Counted from the first letter of the stretch, positions 28,162 to 38,800 are shown. The stretch: DNA of 64,000 nucleotides from Flavobacterium hydatis (GCF_000737695.1 NZ_JPRM01000005.1:1-64000); one strand, 5' to 3'. Notes: generated from the letters alone by a model not told the origin. Numbers and translations: made by a program.

Positions 28162-31100
28162 TTAGAATTTTAATGTTAGGTTACAACCAATATTTCTTGT
28201 TGTAGGTAGTGAACCTCCTGAGTAACCTGAAGATAAGTTACCAGAACTAAGACCACTTTCTGGATCTGCATCTGGAAGATTTTTATGAATTATCCATAAG
28301 TTAGAACCTATTAAAGAAAGTCTTAAATCAGTTAATTTCATTTTTGAAACCAATGATGAAGGGAAACTATATGTAATAGTTACTTCTCTTAATTTAATAT
28401 AGCTAGCATCATATACAAAAGCTTTCTGTGGATTTTTAGTATATCCATAAATACCTCCTGCCACTTCTGGTCCTGGTGTTCTAGTTGTATTAGGAGTACC
28501 ATCTTCATTTACACCTGGAAGTATAACTCCACCACCATTAGCTAATGTATTTCTTACTGGGTTTCCTAACTCATTAAATCCTGCAGTAGACTCATATAAA
28601 CCAGAATTTTGTCCGTAGTATTGATCTAGAGAGAAAATATCTCCTCCTTTTTGCATATCAATTAAGAAACCTAATGAAACTTGCTTGTAAGTAAATTTAT
28701 TACGGATTCCACCAATCCAGTCTGGAGTAACATTCCCGATAACATTAGTAACTGACTCAGTCATTAAATAAGTTCCACCTTTAGTAACTTTTTGCCCATC
28801 AGCAGCATATACATAATCTTTACCAATAATATCACCAAAAGCGTGACCTGGTTTTGCAATTATATTTACCCCACCTTGAAAAGATCCTAATGTTAATGTT
28901 TCAATACCAGGAGCTAAATCCTTGATTGTATTTTCGTTTTTAGACCAGTTTACAAAAACGTCCCATTGAAAATCTTTCAATTTTACAGGAGTTAAATTAA
29001 GCTGTACCTCGATACCTTTATTCTCCACAGATCCAGCATTTGCATATCTTGAAGAATATCCTGTTGATGTAGAATAATCTACAGGGAAGATTTGATCAGA
29101 ACTTAAACTTTTATACACACTCACCTCAAATCCAGCTCTTCTATCAAAGAATTGCATTTCTAAACCAAGCTCTTCTGATTTCGTTTTTACAGTATGTAAA
29201 TCTGGATTAGCACTTATGTTTGGTCTTGAGTACAATGGACTTGAACCAAAATTATTGAATTTACTAAAAACACTTTGTAATGAATACAAATCAATATTTC
29301 CTTGTGGATTTTCAGCATAACTCGCTCTAAATTTACCAAAAGTTAACCATGGCTGATTGACATGATTTGTAAAAACATAACTAGCAGAAGTAGAGAATGT
29401 ATTTACTGAGTTACCTCCTTTTGGTAATGTAGAGAATACATCATTACGTACCGTTCCGTCTAAGAATAAAAAATCTTTATATCCCAAAGAAACAGAAGCA
29501 TAAGCACTATTTACTCCCGAATTATCTTCTTCCTCTACAGGATACGGAGATGGGCTTAGAGAATTTGACAATGCAAAAATTCCAGGTATAATAAGACCTC
29601 CATCTGTAGAAGCAAGTGTCGAAGTACGTCTTGTTCTTAAAGCATTAAGCCCTGCTAAACCATTTAATGAAATATTCTCCGTAAGCTTTTTATTGAAATT
29701 CAAAGTAAGTTGGTAGTTTTGCTCAGAAAACATACCTGCATATTTTTGATATCCTGAACCTACAGCTAACCTGTTAATTCCGAATGTAGCATTTAGAGAT
29801 CCAACTGCTTTTCTTTCTTCACGTAATTCAGAATAACTATCTGTACTAGCTTTTCCTGTTACAGATAACCAATCAGCAACTTTATAATCTAATTGAGCAT
29901 ATCCTATAAAACGATTTCTCTCATCAGATTGGTAATTTTTATATCTTGTAAAATAAGGATTATCCGCATATTTTGCATTAGTAAGACCATTAGCAGGATT
30001 ATCCATATTCCAAGAAATGTTTTGCCCTCCAGAATTCTCAAAAACTTCCTTTTGAGCTTTTATATCAACATTGGTAGCCCACCACTGACGGAATGATCCC
30101 ATGATGTTGTCTCCACCATATCCGGTTGTATTTCTACCAACTGTAGTTTGTGCCATATAATTTGCAAATGCACTAGCTGATAATTTATCCGTAAACTTGT
30201 GATTAATTTTAAGGCTTATATTATTTTTCTTTAATTCACTATTTGGTAATATACCGTTTTCTTTATAGTTGTTGTAGTTCAAAACAAAATTAGTTTTGTC
30301 TGTACCATCCTCTATAGAGATAGAGTTATTGAAAGTTGTAGCTGATTGAAAGAATGTAATAGGCCCATTATCAGCTGCTTTCCATGCTGTTTTTTTTCCG
30401 TAATTTGGAGAGTATTTAGTATAAGCATCCCATTGATAAACAGAAAGGTTTGGATCAAAAGCAACACCATAAGAAGCATCATCTTTTGTAGTAGCAACTT
30501 GATTTCCATTACTATCTATAGTAAAAAAAGCTCCTGTTGGTCCAACTGGAATTCCTTTTGGATTACCATTCTCATCATAAGTAGGTCCGTAACCTTGTCC
30601 ATATTTATTTTGGTAAACAGGAAAAGTTTTTTTATCAACAGTACCTACTGTAAATTCACTAGAAATAGTTACTCCCATTCCTTTTCTTGCTTTACCTTTT
30701 TTGGTTGTAATCATGATTACCCCATTACCAGCTTGCCATCTGTATAATGCAGCAGCAGCAGCACCTTTTAATATGTTCAATGTCTCGATATCATCAGGAT
30801 TAATATCCATCGCTGCATTACCATAATCATATGTATTACGAGCTCCTTCAGTTTGCTTACCTACACTTGAGTTCGTATTAGCATTATTAATTGGCATACC
30901 ATCTATTACGATAAGCATCTGGTTATCTCCTGTAAGATTCTTAACCCCTCTAGAAACTACGTTTGTAGAACCTCCAAAGTTGGTATTTTTTCTGATGTTT
31001 ACACCAGCTGCTTTACCTGAAAGCTCATTAAGAAAGTTTCCACTTGCAGCACCTGAATTCAAATCAGAACCTTTAATCTCTTGCGAAGCGTAACCTAAAG

Positions 31101-31449
31101 ATTTTTTCTCTCTTTTAATCCCTAACGCTGTTACTACAACACCTTCTAGTTCAACTGATGAACTTGCTAACTTTGCATTTACTGTTGCTGAAGTAGCTGT
31201 AATTTCTTGAGTTTTCATCCCAATATAACTAAATACCAAGACTTGGCTTGGGGTTGCTTTGATAGAGTATTTTCCATCAAAATCAGTTTGCGTTCCTGCT
31301 TGTGTTCCTTTAACTAATACACTCACACCTGGCAAAGGCATTCCTGCATTATCGGAAACAATTCCAGAAACAGTTCTTTCTTGCGCAATGGTAAGTTGCG
31401 TCATAAGTACTACTAGTAGCACTAAGAATCCGTTAAACTTTAGTTTCAT
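28162..31449 (-). CDS. SusC/RagA-family TonB-linked outer-membrane transporter
   Basis: A 1095-residue TonB-dependent importer. It has a signal peptide (to about residue 22), a carboxypeptidase-regulatory-like domain (about 26-100, with GMPLPGVSVLVKGTQAGTQTDFDGKY), a plug (about 110-250, MLIVIDGMPINN) and a large beta-barrel ending in LTLKF. The plug motif usually reads LYGSxAANG; here it is LYRWQAGNG, where Arg-Trp replaces the usual Gly-Ser. It pairs with the SusD-like gene 3 bases downstream. Confidence 0.96.
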   Translation of the reverse strand: MKLKFNGFLVLLVVLMTQLTIAQERTVSGIVSDNAGMPLPGVSVLVKGTQAGTQTDFDGKYSIKATPSQVLVFSYIGMKTQEITATSATVNAKLASSSVELEGVVVTALGIKREKKSLGYASQEIKGSDLNSGAASGNFLNELSGKAAGVNIRKNTNFGGSTNVVSRGVKNLTGDNQMLIVIDGMPINNANTNSSVGKQTEGARNTYDYGNAAMDINPDDIETLNILKGAAAAALYRWQAGNGVIMITTKKGKARKGMGVTISSEFTVGTVDKKTFPVYQNKYGQGYGPTYDENGNPKGIPVGPTGAFFTIDSNGNQVATTKDDASYGVAFDPNLSVYQWDAYTKYSPNYGKKTAWKAADNGPITFFQSATTFNNSISIEDGTDKTNFVLNYNNYKENGILPNSELKKNNISLKINHKFTDKLSASAFANYMAQTTVGRNTTGYGGDNIMGSFRQWWATNVDIKAQKEVFENSGGQNISWNMDNPANGLTNAKYADNPYFTRYKNYQSDERNRFIGYAQLDYKVADWLSVTGKASTDSYSELREERKAVGSLNATFGINRLAVGSGYQKYAGMFSEQNYQLTLNFNKKLTENISLNGLAGLNALRTRRTSTLASTDGGLIIPGIFALSNSLSPSPYPVEEEDNSGVNSAYASVSLGYKDFLFLDGTVRNDVFSTLPKGGNSVNTFSTSASYVFTNHVNQPWLTFGKFRASYAENPQGNIDLYSLQSVFSKFNNFGSSPLYSRPNISANPDLHTVKTKSEELGLEMQFFDRRAGFEVSVYKSLSSDQIFPVDYSTSTGYSSRYANAGSVENKGIEVQLNLTPVKLKDFQWDVFVNWSKNENTIKDLAPGIETLTLGSFQGGVNIIAKPGHAFGDIIGKDYVYAADGQKVTKGGTYLMTESVTNVIGNVTPDWIGGIRNKFTYKQVSLGFLIDMQKGGDIFSLDQYYGQNSGLYESTAGFNELGNPVRNTLANGGGVILPGVNEDGTPNTTRTPGPEVAGGIYGYTKNPQKAFVYDASYIKLREVTITYSFPSSLVSKMKLTDLRLSLIGSNLWIIHKNLPDADPESGLSSGNLSSGYSGGSLPTTRNIGCNLTLKF

Positions 31450-31475
31450 TTTTTTAATTTTGAATTAGTATGTCG

Positions 31476-31506
31476 CAAACATCATAATAATTTCTTAAAA
31501 TAACAA
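31476..31506 (-). promoter_or_regulatory. Possible promoter of the first susC gene
   Basis: TTG (31506-31504), 20 bases, then GATGTTTG (31483-31476), one mismatch from TAnnTTTG. The start would give a leader of about 20 bases. The second susC gene has the same layout. Confidence 0.35.
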
Positions 31507-31904
31507 GCAAAACTAAACGCTTGGAAAGTTTTTTTTAATATTTCCTTAACACTACCCCGTATCAACTCAGTAAATTAGTAGATAAATAGCATTATCCCTA
31601 ATTTTATCTTTAAAATACTAAGGTTTATTTAATATTTATTTTAACAAATAATTAACAAATAAAGTAAGTTTTTTCTTAATTGAAATTTAAAGAAATTAAC
31701 ACGTAAGTAGTAATTAACCTACGTAAAAATCATAATTTTGAAACATTTCAAACTCAAAATGTTTTATTAAAAGCACTTTTAAAATCATTTATCAACTTTT
31801 TTCTAAATCTGATTACTTTAATCTTTATAAGTCATGAGATCTATTTAGAGTATATTTTAACTCTTACTATTTAATTATTCACCAATTAATTATTATCACA
31901 AAAA
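31507..31904. other. Intergenic stretch between the two SusC/SusD pairs
   Basis: About 400 bases of very AT-rich DNA. I see no gene, RNA or repeat in it apart from the possible promoter and the terminator at its two ends. Confidence 0.5.
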
Positions 31905-31934
31905 AAAACTGCCCAAAATATTTTGGGCAGTTTT
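31905..31934 (-). terminator. Terminator of the second susCD operon
   Basis: A 30-base perfect palindrome (AAAACTGCCCAAAAT and its complement). On the minus strand a T9 run closes it. It lies 18 bases after the susD stop codon. Confidence 0.9.
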
Positions 31935-31952
31935 CAATAATTTATTTAAACT

Positions 31953-33428
31953 CTAAAGTTCGTTTTGTTTTACTAATGGGTTTGCATTAATTTCATCTCT
32001 TGGAATTAACCATTGCCATCTTTTATCTGTTGGTAATACAATCATAACACCGTTTGTAATTGAAGAATCATGATTAGCTCCCGTTCTATCTAAAGCAGAA
32101 TTAGTTCTCTTTAAATCAAAAAATCTAAATCCTTCTCCCCATAATTCTATTCGTCTTTGTAATAATATTTCATCAACTAAAGTTTGCCCCGTATTAGTAG
32201 ACAAAACATATTCAGGGTTTCTAGCTTTTTCCAAATCAAAAAGAATTGTAGCAGCATCTGGCTGTCCTAACCTTGCTTTTGCCTCAGCTTCTATAAGATA
32301 CATTTCAGCTGCACGCATATAAGGCACATCACATCTACTATCTCCTGCACTTATTGATAAGAATTTTTGGCTTGTATATGGAAACTTAGCAAAATTGCTT
32401 GCAAGCGAAAGACTTGGATGATTACCATCTACACTAAAAATAGTTGAGCGTACATCTGTTGATGGAATCAAATTATACAATTTACTATTAATTGCTTTAG
32501 GACAAGAGCGTATAACTGTTGAGCTAAAATTTCTAGACATATAAGCACCAAAATTCCCAAAATACAGAGTTTGAACTTCATTAATATGACTACCCCACAT
32601 CCACTCTTTATTGTTAAAATCATTAAAACCTGCTCCGTAATCTGCAATAGACATTAAGTTCATTCCTGTCCTGGCTTTATTAGCATAATCAGCAGCAATA
32701 GCCCAATTTCCTTGAGTTAAGGCTACACGCGCTTTTAATCCTTGAGCTACTTTTAAGTTTAAATGAGAATTATTTAATCTTGTATATCCTACTAACAGAA
32801 TATTAGCTTCATCTAAATCTTTATTTATTTGAGCATACACTTCTTCTACTGTAGAACGCGGAAAATTCTCATTCCCTACGGTTAAAATAATCGGAACCCC
32901 TAATTGAGAGTTAGTTTCTCCATTTACATATCTCTTGCCATATAATTGTACTAATTGAAAATGACAAAAAGCACGATACAGCAAAGCTTGCCCTTTTACA
33001 ATATTCTTATTGGCAATAGTTCCTATAGCAGCATCAGTAGCATTAATAATAGTATTAGCATTTCTTATTATCCTGTAATATGTTCGATAAGGAAAACGAA
33101 GATCTTGAGAATTTTCATTGCTTAATCCATTCCAGTTGTAAACTTGCAAAAACCAACTATTTGTTATAGGAAACACAACATCATCCCCTACAATATCAGT
33201 TTGCTGCATTAGTCCTCCCAAACCACTTTCGTTTTGATTACCTTCATATGTAATGTACAGAGATCTGTGAATACCATTTAAGAAAGTCATAAGATTTTCT
33301 GTCGTTTTGGTTGCTCCCTCGTAGTCTACAAACTCGGTAGGTTTTTTTTCTGAAAAATCCTCTGAACAAGACCCCAGAGCAACTATTACTATTATAAAAA
33401 ATATTTGTTTTATAAAATTTGACTTCAT
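31953..33428 (-). CDS. RagB/SusD-family nutrient-uptake lipoprotein
   Basis: A 491-residue surface lipoprotein of the classical SusD family. The lipobox is ALGSC (about Cys21). Tetratricopeptide-like helices are visible (ALLYRAFCHFQLVQLYGKRY and VAQGLKARVALTQGNWAIAA). The C-terminal SusD signature ILLQRRIELWGEGFRFFDLK follows, with MRAAEMYLIEAEAKARLGQ before it. It starts 4 bases after the upstream susC. It belongs to a different SusD branch from the gene at 26,647, so the two pairs probably take up different substrates. Confidence 0.95.
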   Translation of the reverse strand: MKSNFIKQIFFIIVIVALGSCSEDFSEKKPTEFVDYEGATKTTENLMTFLNGIHRSLYITYEGNQNESGLGGLMQQTDIVGDDVVFPITNSWFLQVYNWNGLSNENSQDLRFPYRTYYRIIRNANTIINATDAAIGTIANKNIVKGQALLYRAFCHFQLVQLYGKRYVNGETNSQLGVPIILTVGNENFPRSTVEEVYAQINKDLDEANILLVGYTRLNNSHLNLKVAQGLKARVALTQGNWAIAADYANKARTGMNLMSIADYGAGFNDFNNKEWMWGSHINEVQTLYFGNFGAYMSRNFSSTVIRSCPKAINSKLYNLIPSTDVRSTIFSVDGNHPSLSLASNFAKFPYTSQKFLSISAGDSRCDVPYMRAAEMYLIEAEAKARLGQPDAATILFDLEKARNPEYVLSTNTGQTLVDEILLQRRIELWGEGFRFFDLKRTNSALDRTGANHDSSITNGVMIVLPTDKRWQWLIPRDEINANPLVKQNEL

Positions 33429-33432
33429 ATTG

Positions 33433-36400
33433 TTAAAAATTTAAATTAAAACCTAACGTTATTACTCTTGATGGAATATACCTGTTTTGAGTAGTTCCGT
33501 TAAATGTTTGCGTAGGATCCAATCCTTGACGCTTAGTAAACAACAATAAATTTTCGCCATTTACATATACCGTTGCATTATCAATAGCTAATTTGGATAT
33601 TAAGTCAGAAGGTAATTTATAAGATAAATTAATCTGCCTTAATGCTAAATAATCCGACCCTACCAGCCATCTGTCTGAAGCTGCTGAAGATTGCGTATTT
33701 CTGTTAATATCTAATCTAGGAACATCTGTTATGTCTCCTGGGTTTTGCCATCTATTAAGAATATCTGTACTTAAAGCAGAACCATAATTATTACCCGAAT
33801 GCATTAAAGCTGCATAATTAGAATCATACATTTTACCTCCTATTTGGTAAGAGAACATGACATCTAATTGAATTCCCTGATATTTGAATGTATTACCAAA
33901 GCTTCCAAATAAATCTGGTATTGCTGATCCTGCATAATGGAAGAGCGCTTTATTTTGATTTGTAGTTACATTTACGCCATTTACAACTCTTCCTGTAGGG
34001 TCATTCTCCACCATTAGATTAGGATCTGCAACATATAAAGCATATCCATCAGCCGGATCTACTCCATACCAATCTCTTAACCAATAATCATAAATTGAAC
34101 TACCCACAGTAAGTTTCTTAGTTCCATCAATAATTTCTTTTTGTGGTAACTTTGTGATTTTATTACTAATAGTTGATGCGTTTATATTTAAACTCCATGA
34201 GAAATCTTTTGTTTTAAGAATTACACCTTCTAGGGCAATCTCAAAACCTTTATTTACCATAGATCCTATATTTTCTACTCTATAATCCAAACCAGAAGAT
34301 AATGCATTTGGAACTTCAAAAATAAGTCCATCAGTATTTCTATTATAATACTCAATACTTCCTTTAAGTCTATTCTTAAATAACCCAAACTCTACCGCTA
34401 CATCTTTTTGAGTATTAACCTCCCATTTTAAATCTGGAGCTGCCGAAGCATACGTTATTACTCCTCCTTCGCTACCGTTATCATATCCTAAACTATAAGT
34501 AGATTGACCTATATAATAATTTAGTCCATTTAAGACTGTACCATCTTCATCTCTATCTGAAGCAATATGAGAATCATTACCTACCTGTCCTATTGAAGCT
34601 CTTAATTTTAAATCATTAACCCAAGAAACATCACTAAGAAAGTTTTCTTTAGAAGCTATCCAAGCACCACTAAAAGACCAAAAATTTCCCCACTGATTGT
34701 CCTTCGCAAATTTTGAAGATGAATCTCTACGTAACGATCCCGAAAGAATATATTTATCCATATAGTCATAGCCAACTCTCGAAAAATAAGATTCAGTTGA
34801 ATAATTTCTTGTTTTACTCTCTAAGGTCGTAGTTGTAGCATAATTGATAAATTCAATATTATCCGGAGAAACCTGACCTGTCTTCACTCCTGTAGTCCAA
34901 TTTCTTTCATAATCAAAACTCTCATGACCTAACAATGCAGTTATAGAATGACTCCCTATTTTTTTAGAATAATTTAATAATTGATTATAAGTAATACCTG
35001 TAAATATTCTATCCTCTTTTGCCATTAATCCAGTTGGAGATCCATCACCTATAAGGGTATTATATGAATATGTTCTATTAGAATAAGTCTTATCGATAGA
35101 AGCGTTAGTTGTGAATTTGAAATCTTTTAAGAAACTTATTTCAAAAAAAGTTCTTCCCGAAAGAGCCAGCCCTTTTTTAACATCTGTATTATTTAATGTT
35201 TCATATACCACATTTCGTCCATTAGATGCTCCCGAGCCTCGAAGAGTAGAATATACTTTATCACCATTATCATCTAAAACATAATCACCATTTGCTGTAT
35301 GATCAAAAACAGGATAAATTGGCCCCATATATCTTATTGTTCTAAAAGGGTTGTTGAAAGAGTTTGTGTTAGCTACTCCGTCAGTCCCTAATTTAGAATT
35401 GGTTAAGGTTCCAGATAAATTTAGTCCCGTTTTAAACCAGTCATTTAAACTCGTATTTAAATTCAAACGTCCTGTTGTTCTTTCAAAACCTGAATTTCGT
35501 ACATATCCCTCTTCATTCAGATGTCCTAAGGATGCAAAATAATTTGATTTTTCTGATTTTCCTTGATAAGAAAAATCAACATTTCTACGAACTCCTGCTC
35601 TTTCTAATTGTTTTTCCCAATCTAAATCTTGAGGATATAACAATTGTGCATTTGGATTTAATTTTCCATCAGTTCCAACAATACTTGCATTTGGAACATT
35701 AAATGGATTTGTTACCAATACTACAGGAACTCTAGCCGAAGCGTACGTATTTGCTGCATCAATTTGTGCCTGATTATTCATAGGGCGGCTATTTCTTATT
35801 GCCTCCCATTCTAAAGGATAATAATCATATGCATCTACTCTTTTATAATCCTTTATCGACCTAGAGGTCATTCCCTGGCTTACATTTAATGAAAATTTAT
35901 CCTTATTTGATTTTCCTGTTTTAGTAGTAATTATAATTACTCCATTTGCTGCTTTTGATCCATAAAGTGATGTTGAAGAAGCATCTTTTAAAACTGTCAA
36001 ACTCTCAATATCATTAGAATTTATATTACTAATATCACCCGCAAAAGGAACTCCATCTACAATATATAATGGTGTATTTGAGCCATTAACAGAACTAAAA
36101 CCTCTTATTCTTATTTCTGGTGCTGATCCTGGTTGACCTGCTGAACTCTGCACTTGAACTCCAGAAGTACTACCCTCCAAAACTCCTAATGCATTGGTTA
36201 AAGGTCTATTTTCTAGTTGTTCTGATCTAATTTGGGTTGCTGATCCTGTATATGAAGATTTTTTTGCCTTACCATAAGCTACAACAACAACTTCATCTAA
36301 TGCTTTTCCTGCTTCTTCCATCTTAGTGTTAATCACCGAAGAAGTTCCAACTGTTACATTCTTATCTTGTAATCCCATATAAGAGTATACTAACACATCT

Positions 36401-36600
36401 CCTGTTTTTGCCTTGATCGAATATTTGCCATCAAAATCTGTCTGGACACCATTTTTTGTCCCCTTAATCATAACGTTCACACCAGGAATTGGACCTGTCG
36501 CATCTGAAACAATTCCAGAGACAACCTTCTCTTGTGCAAAAGAAAACTGCATGGTTAATGCTGTTAATAATGTTAAAATCCATCTAAATTTCACCTTCAT
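33433..36600 (-). CDS. SusC/RagA-family TonB-linked outer-membrane transporter
   Basis: A 1055-residue TonB-dependent importer. It has a signal peptide (to about residue 22), a carboxypeptidase-regulatory-like domain (GPIPGVNVMIKGTKNGVQTDFDGKY), a plug with PLYIVDGVPF and the usual LYGSKAANGVIIITTK motif, and a barrel ending in TLGFNLNF. It forms an operon with the SusD gene 4 bases downstream. No regulator, glycosidase or peptidase is linked, so the substrate is unknown. Confidence 0.97.
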   Translation of the reverse strand: MKVKFRWILTLLTALTMQFSFAQEKVVSGIVSDATGPIPGVNVMIKGTKNGVQTDFDGKYSIKAKTGDVLVYSYMGLQDKNVTVGTSSVINTKMEEAGKALDEVVVVAYGKAKKSSYTGSATQIRSEQLENRPLTNALGVLEGSTSGVQVQSSAGQPGSAPEIRIRGFSSVNGSNTPLYIVDGVPFAGDISNINSNDIESLTVLKDASSTSLYGSKAANGVIIITTKTGKSNKDKFSLNVSQGMTSRSIKDYKRVDAYDYYPLEWEAIRNSRPMNNQAQIDAANTYASARVPVVLVTNPFNVPNASIVGTDGKLNPNAQLLYPQDLDWEKQLERAGVRRNVDFSYQGKSEKSNYFASLGHLNEEGYVRNSGFERTTGRLNLNTSLNDWFKTGLNLSGTLTNSKLGTDGVANTNSFNNPFRTIRYMGPIYPVFDHTANGDYVLDDNGDKVYSTLRGSGASNGRNVVYETLNNTDVKKGLALSGRTFFEISFLKDFKFTTNASIDKTYSNRTYSYNTLIGDGSPTGLMAKEDRIFTGITYNQLLNYSKKIGSHSITALLGHESFDYERNWTTGVKTGQVSPDNIEFINYATTTTLESKTRNYSTESYFSRVGYDYMDKYILSGSLRRDSSSKFAKDNQWGNFWSFSGAWIASKENFLSDVSWVNDLKLRASIGQVGNDSHIASDRDEDGTVLNGLNYYIGQSTYSLGYDNGSEGGVITYASAAPDLKWEVNTQKDVAVEFGLFKNRLKGSIEYYNRNTDGLIFEVPNALSSGLDYRVENIGSMVNKGFEIALEGVILKTKDFSWSLNINASTISNKITKLPQKEIIDGTKKLTVGSSIYDYWLRDWYGVDPADGYALYVADPNLMVENDPTGRVVNGVNVTTNQNKALFHYAGSAIPDLFGSFGNTFKYQGIQLDVMFSYQIGGKMYDSNYAALMHSGNNYGSALSTDILNRWQNPGDITDVPRLDINRNTQSSAASDRWLVGSDYLALRQINLSYKLPSDLISKLAIDNATVYVNGENLLLFTKRQGLDPTQTFNGTTQNRYIPSRVITLGFNLNF

Positions 36601-36628
36601 CTTAAATTGTTTTTGGTTAATAATTCGT

Positions 36629-36659
36629 CAAAAATGATAAATTTTTCTTACAATAACAA
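36629..36659 (-). promoter_or_regulatory. Possible promoter of the second susC gene
   Basis: TTG (36659-36657), 20 bases, then CATTTTTG (36636-36629), one mismatch from TAnnTTTG. The spacing is the same as at the other susC gene. Confidence 0.35.
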
Positions 36660-36934
36660 TTTTAACATTTTGTAAATTATTATTTTTCTTACTTAAAATT
36701 GTTAACAAAAAAGAAAAAAGATACAAAAATAACAAGACTTTGATTTTTTAATCAATTATTGTGATAAATAACAGATCTTTAATAAGTGATATTAACAATA
36801 AAAAAATGTTAAATTTTAACACTTTCAGTTAAAAAATACTAGAGGATTAATTTGGTATCATGCTATAAGTTTCGGTTGTTGTTTTAACCTATTTCTAATA
36901 AATTTTATAACCTTTGTGATTCTAAAAAAAGAAC
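36660..36934. other. Divergent intergenic region, susC / rnhB
   Basis: AT-rich DNA between divergent genes. Apart from a weak -7-like ATAACCTTTG at about 36,907-36,916 for rnhB, I see no gene, repeat or structured RNA. Confidence 0.4.
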
Positions 36935-37603
36935 ATGCTACAACTCAATTATTCTGGACACGATTTAGAAACTGGAACTGACGAAGCAGGTCGTGGCTGT
37001 CTAGCAGGACCAGTAACAGCAGCAGCTGTAATTTTGCCTCTAAGTTTTGAGAATAAAACACTGAATGATAGTAAACAATTATCTGAAAAAGCCAGAGAAA
37101 AACTAAAACCAATAATTGAAGAACAAGCTATTTCGTTTGCTATTACTCATTTGCATCCAGATGAAATTGATGAGATAAATATCCTTAATGCTTCGATGAA
37201 AGGAATGCAGGAATGCATCCTGAAACTAAATCAGGTTCCTGAGTTTATTATTGTGGATGGCAACAGAATGCTAAATGCTAAATTGGGATTGAAAAATACA
37301 GTTGGGAAACAATTTTCAGAAAAGGAAATTGAGTTATTAAAATCTATTCCTAATCAAAGTATTATAAAAGGTGATGCTAAATTTATGAGTATTGCCGCAG
37401 CCTCTGTACTTGCCAAAACCTATCGAGACGAGTATATGGATAAGATTCATGAAGAGTTTCCGATGTACAATTGGAAAAAAAATAAAGGGTATCCTACTAA
37501 AGAACATCGTGAAGCAATTAAGAAATATGGCCCTACCAAATATCATAGAATGTCTTTTAGACTATTACCTATTCAATTGGAGTTATTTTCTGATGAAATA
37601 TAA
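36935..37603 (+). CDS. rnhB: Ribonuclease HII
   Basis: An endonuclease of 222 residues that cuts RNA in RNA-DNA hybrids and removes misincorporated ribonucleotides. The catalytic residues are visible: Asp16 and Glu17 in [13 protein letters not shown], Asp108 in IIVDGN, and Asp147 in IIKGDAKF. Compared with the usual ~200-residue enzyme there is an insertion of about 20 residues between Asp108 and Asp147. The C-terminus [20 protein letters not shown] is typical. It is transcribed divergently from the susC operon. Confidence 0.97.
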   Translation: MLQLNYSGHDLETGTDEAGRGCLAGPVTAAAVILPLSFENKTLNDSKQLSEKAREKLKPIIEEQAISFAITHLHPDEIDEINILNASMKGMQECILKLNQVPEFIIVDGNRMLNAKLGLKNTVGKQFSEKEIELLKSIPNQSIIKGDAKFMSIAAASVLAKTYRDEYMDKIHEEFPMYNWKKNKGYPTKEHREAIKKYGPTKYHRMSFRLLPIQLELFSDEI

Positions 37604-37735
37604 AGATTGTATAAACTAAAAAAAGGTAGCAATATCCATCAAAAAAGGCAAGTTCAGCACATAAAAATACAAAACTAACAATCTATTTGTTAAGCAATTA
37701 CACTTAAGAAACAATATACTTTTGAGTTGATATTT

Positions 37736-37766
37736 TTGTCAAAATCTCTTCTCTTTATTATCTTTG
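37736..37766 (+). promoter_or_regulatory. Promoter of the OmpA-like lipoprotein gene
   Basis: TTG (37736-37738), 20 bases, then a perfect TATCTTTG (37759-37766). Since this lies downstream of the longest possible start of the frame (37727), it supports the start at 37787. Confidence 0.7.
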
Positions 37767-37786
37767 ATTTTCAAAAACCGAACTAT

Positions 37787-38800
37787 ATGAAAATCAAAAC
37801 CTTAACATTAGCCGTAATTGCTTGCATAGCCTTTGCATGCAATTCCAATAAAAAGGAGAATAATGTAACAGATAACACTGATTCTCTAGTATCAACCCCA
37901 ACTACTCAGGAGCCTCCTGCAGCTACAACTTCGGCAAAAAAATTCGATATTAATTCGATCCCTGTTTCAAACAAACCTCTTGGTGCTTTTCCTTATTTTA
38001 ATCTTCCCGAAAACTATGAAGGTACACCCAAGAACAATATCACAGATTATGATGTTGCTTATTTCTGGGCAAAAGACCATTTTGAAAAACCTGAAGGGAA
38101 AATTTTCTATGCGAGAATTAAGGCAAAAGAAGGTAAGTCATACAGCGACCTTGAAGTAGCAAGAAATCTAGAAGAGATAATTAAAAGTGTTGATGGTGTA
38201 AAAATATCTGAAATGAAAGTGCCCGCAGACTCATCTGACGTTATACCAAATAATAATCGTATAAAGTACCTAAATGGTTATGGCTTTATAGCAAATGCAA
38301 TTACAACAACATACCTTATTCGCCGTCCTGATAGAAACATTTGGGTACAACTGACTCCTGGTGATGATGCAGTATCTGCTGGATGGATGATACTAGAAAC
38401 AAAACCCTTCAAAGTAACAGCATCTCTTATTAAAGCAGACGAGATAAAGAAGGAATTAGATACTAAAGGTCATATTGCTCTATATATCAATTTTGATACT
38501 GATAAAGCAACTATAAAAACGGAATCATTACCTATTATAGACGAAATTCAGAAATTATTAACCAACAATGCCAGCCTCAAAATTAGTATAGAAGGTCATA
38601 CTGATAATACTGGTGTTGCTGCACGCAACAAAAAACTTTCGGAAGATAGAGCCAATGCAATAAAAACTGCATTAACTGCCAAAGGAATAAATGCTGCTAG
38701 ATTACAAACTAAAGGCTGGGGTGCCGATAAACCGGTAGCCGATAATACGAGCGAAGATGGCAAAGCAAAAAATAGAAGAGTAGAAATTGTAAAAATATAA
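37787..38800 (+). CDS. OmpA-family lipoprotein
   Basis: A 337-residue outer-membrane lipoprotein. The start MKIKTLTLAVIACIAFACNS at 37787 gives a proper signal with lipobox IAFAC, whereas the upstream frame would not. A Thr/Pro-rich linker is followed by a middle domain of unknown type (about 50-225). The C-terminal OmpA domain (about 230-337) carries ISIEGHTDNTG and the AxNRRVEI ending (KAKNRRVEIVK), which binds peptidoglycan. It probably links the outer membrane to the wall. A promoter and a terminator flank it. Confidence 0.93.
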   Translation: MKIKTLTLAVIACIAFACNSNKKENNVTDNTDSLVSTPTTQEPPAATTSAKKFDINSIPVSNKPLGAFPYFNLPENYEGTPKNNITDYDVAYFWAKDHFEKPEGKIFYARIKAKEGKSYSDLEVARNLEEIIKSVDGVKISEMKVPADSSDVIPNNNRIKYLNGYGFIANAITTTYLIRRPDRNIWVQLTPGDDAVSAGWMILETKPFKVTASLIKADEIKKELDTKGHIALYINFDTDKATIKTESLPIIDEIQKLLTNNASLKISIEGHTDNTGVAARNKKLSEDRANAIKTALTAKGINAARLQTKGWGADKPVADNTSEDGKAKNRRVEIVKI

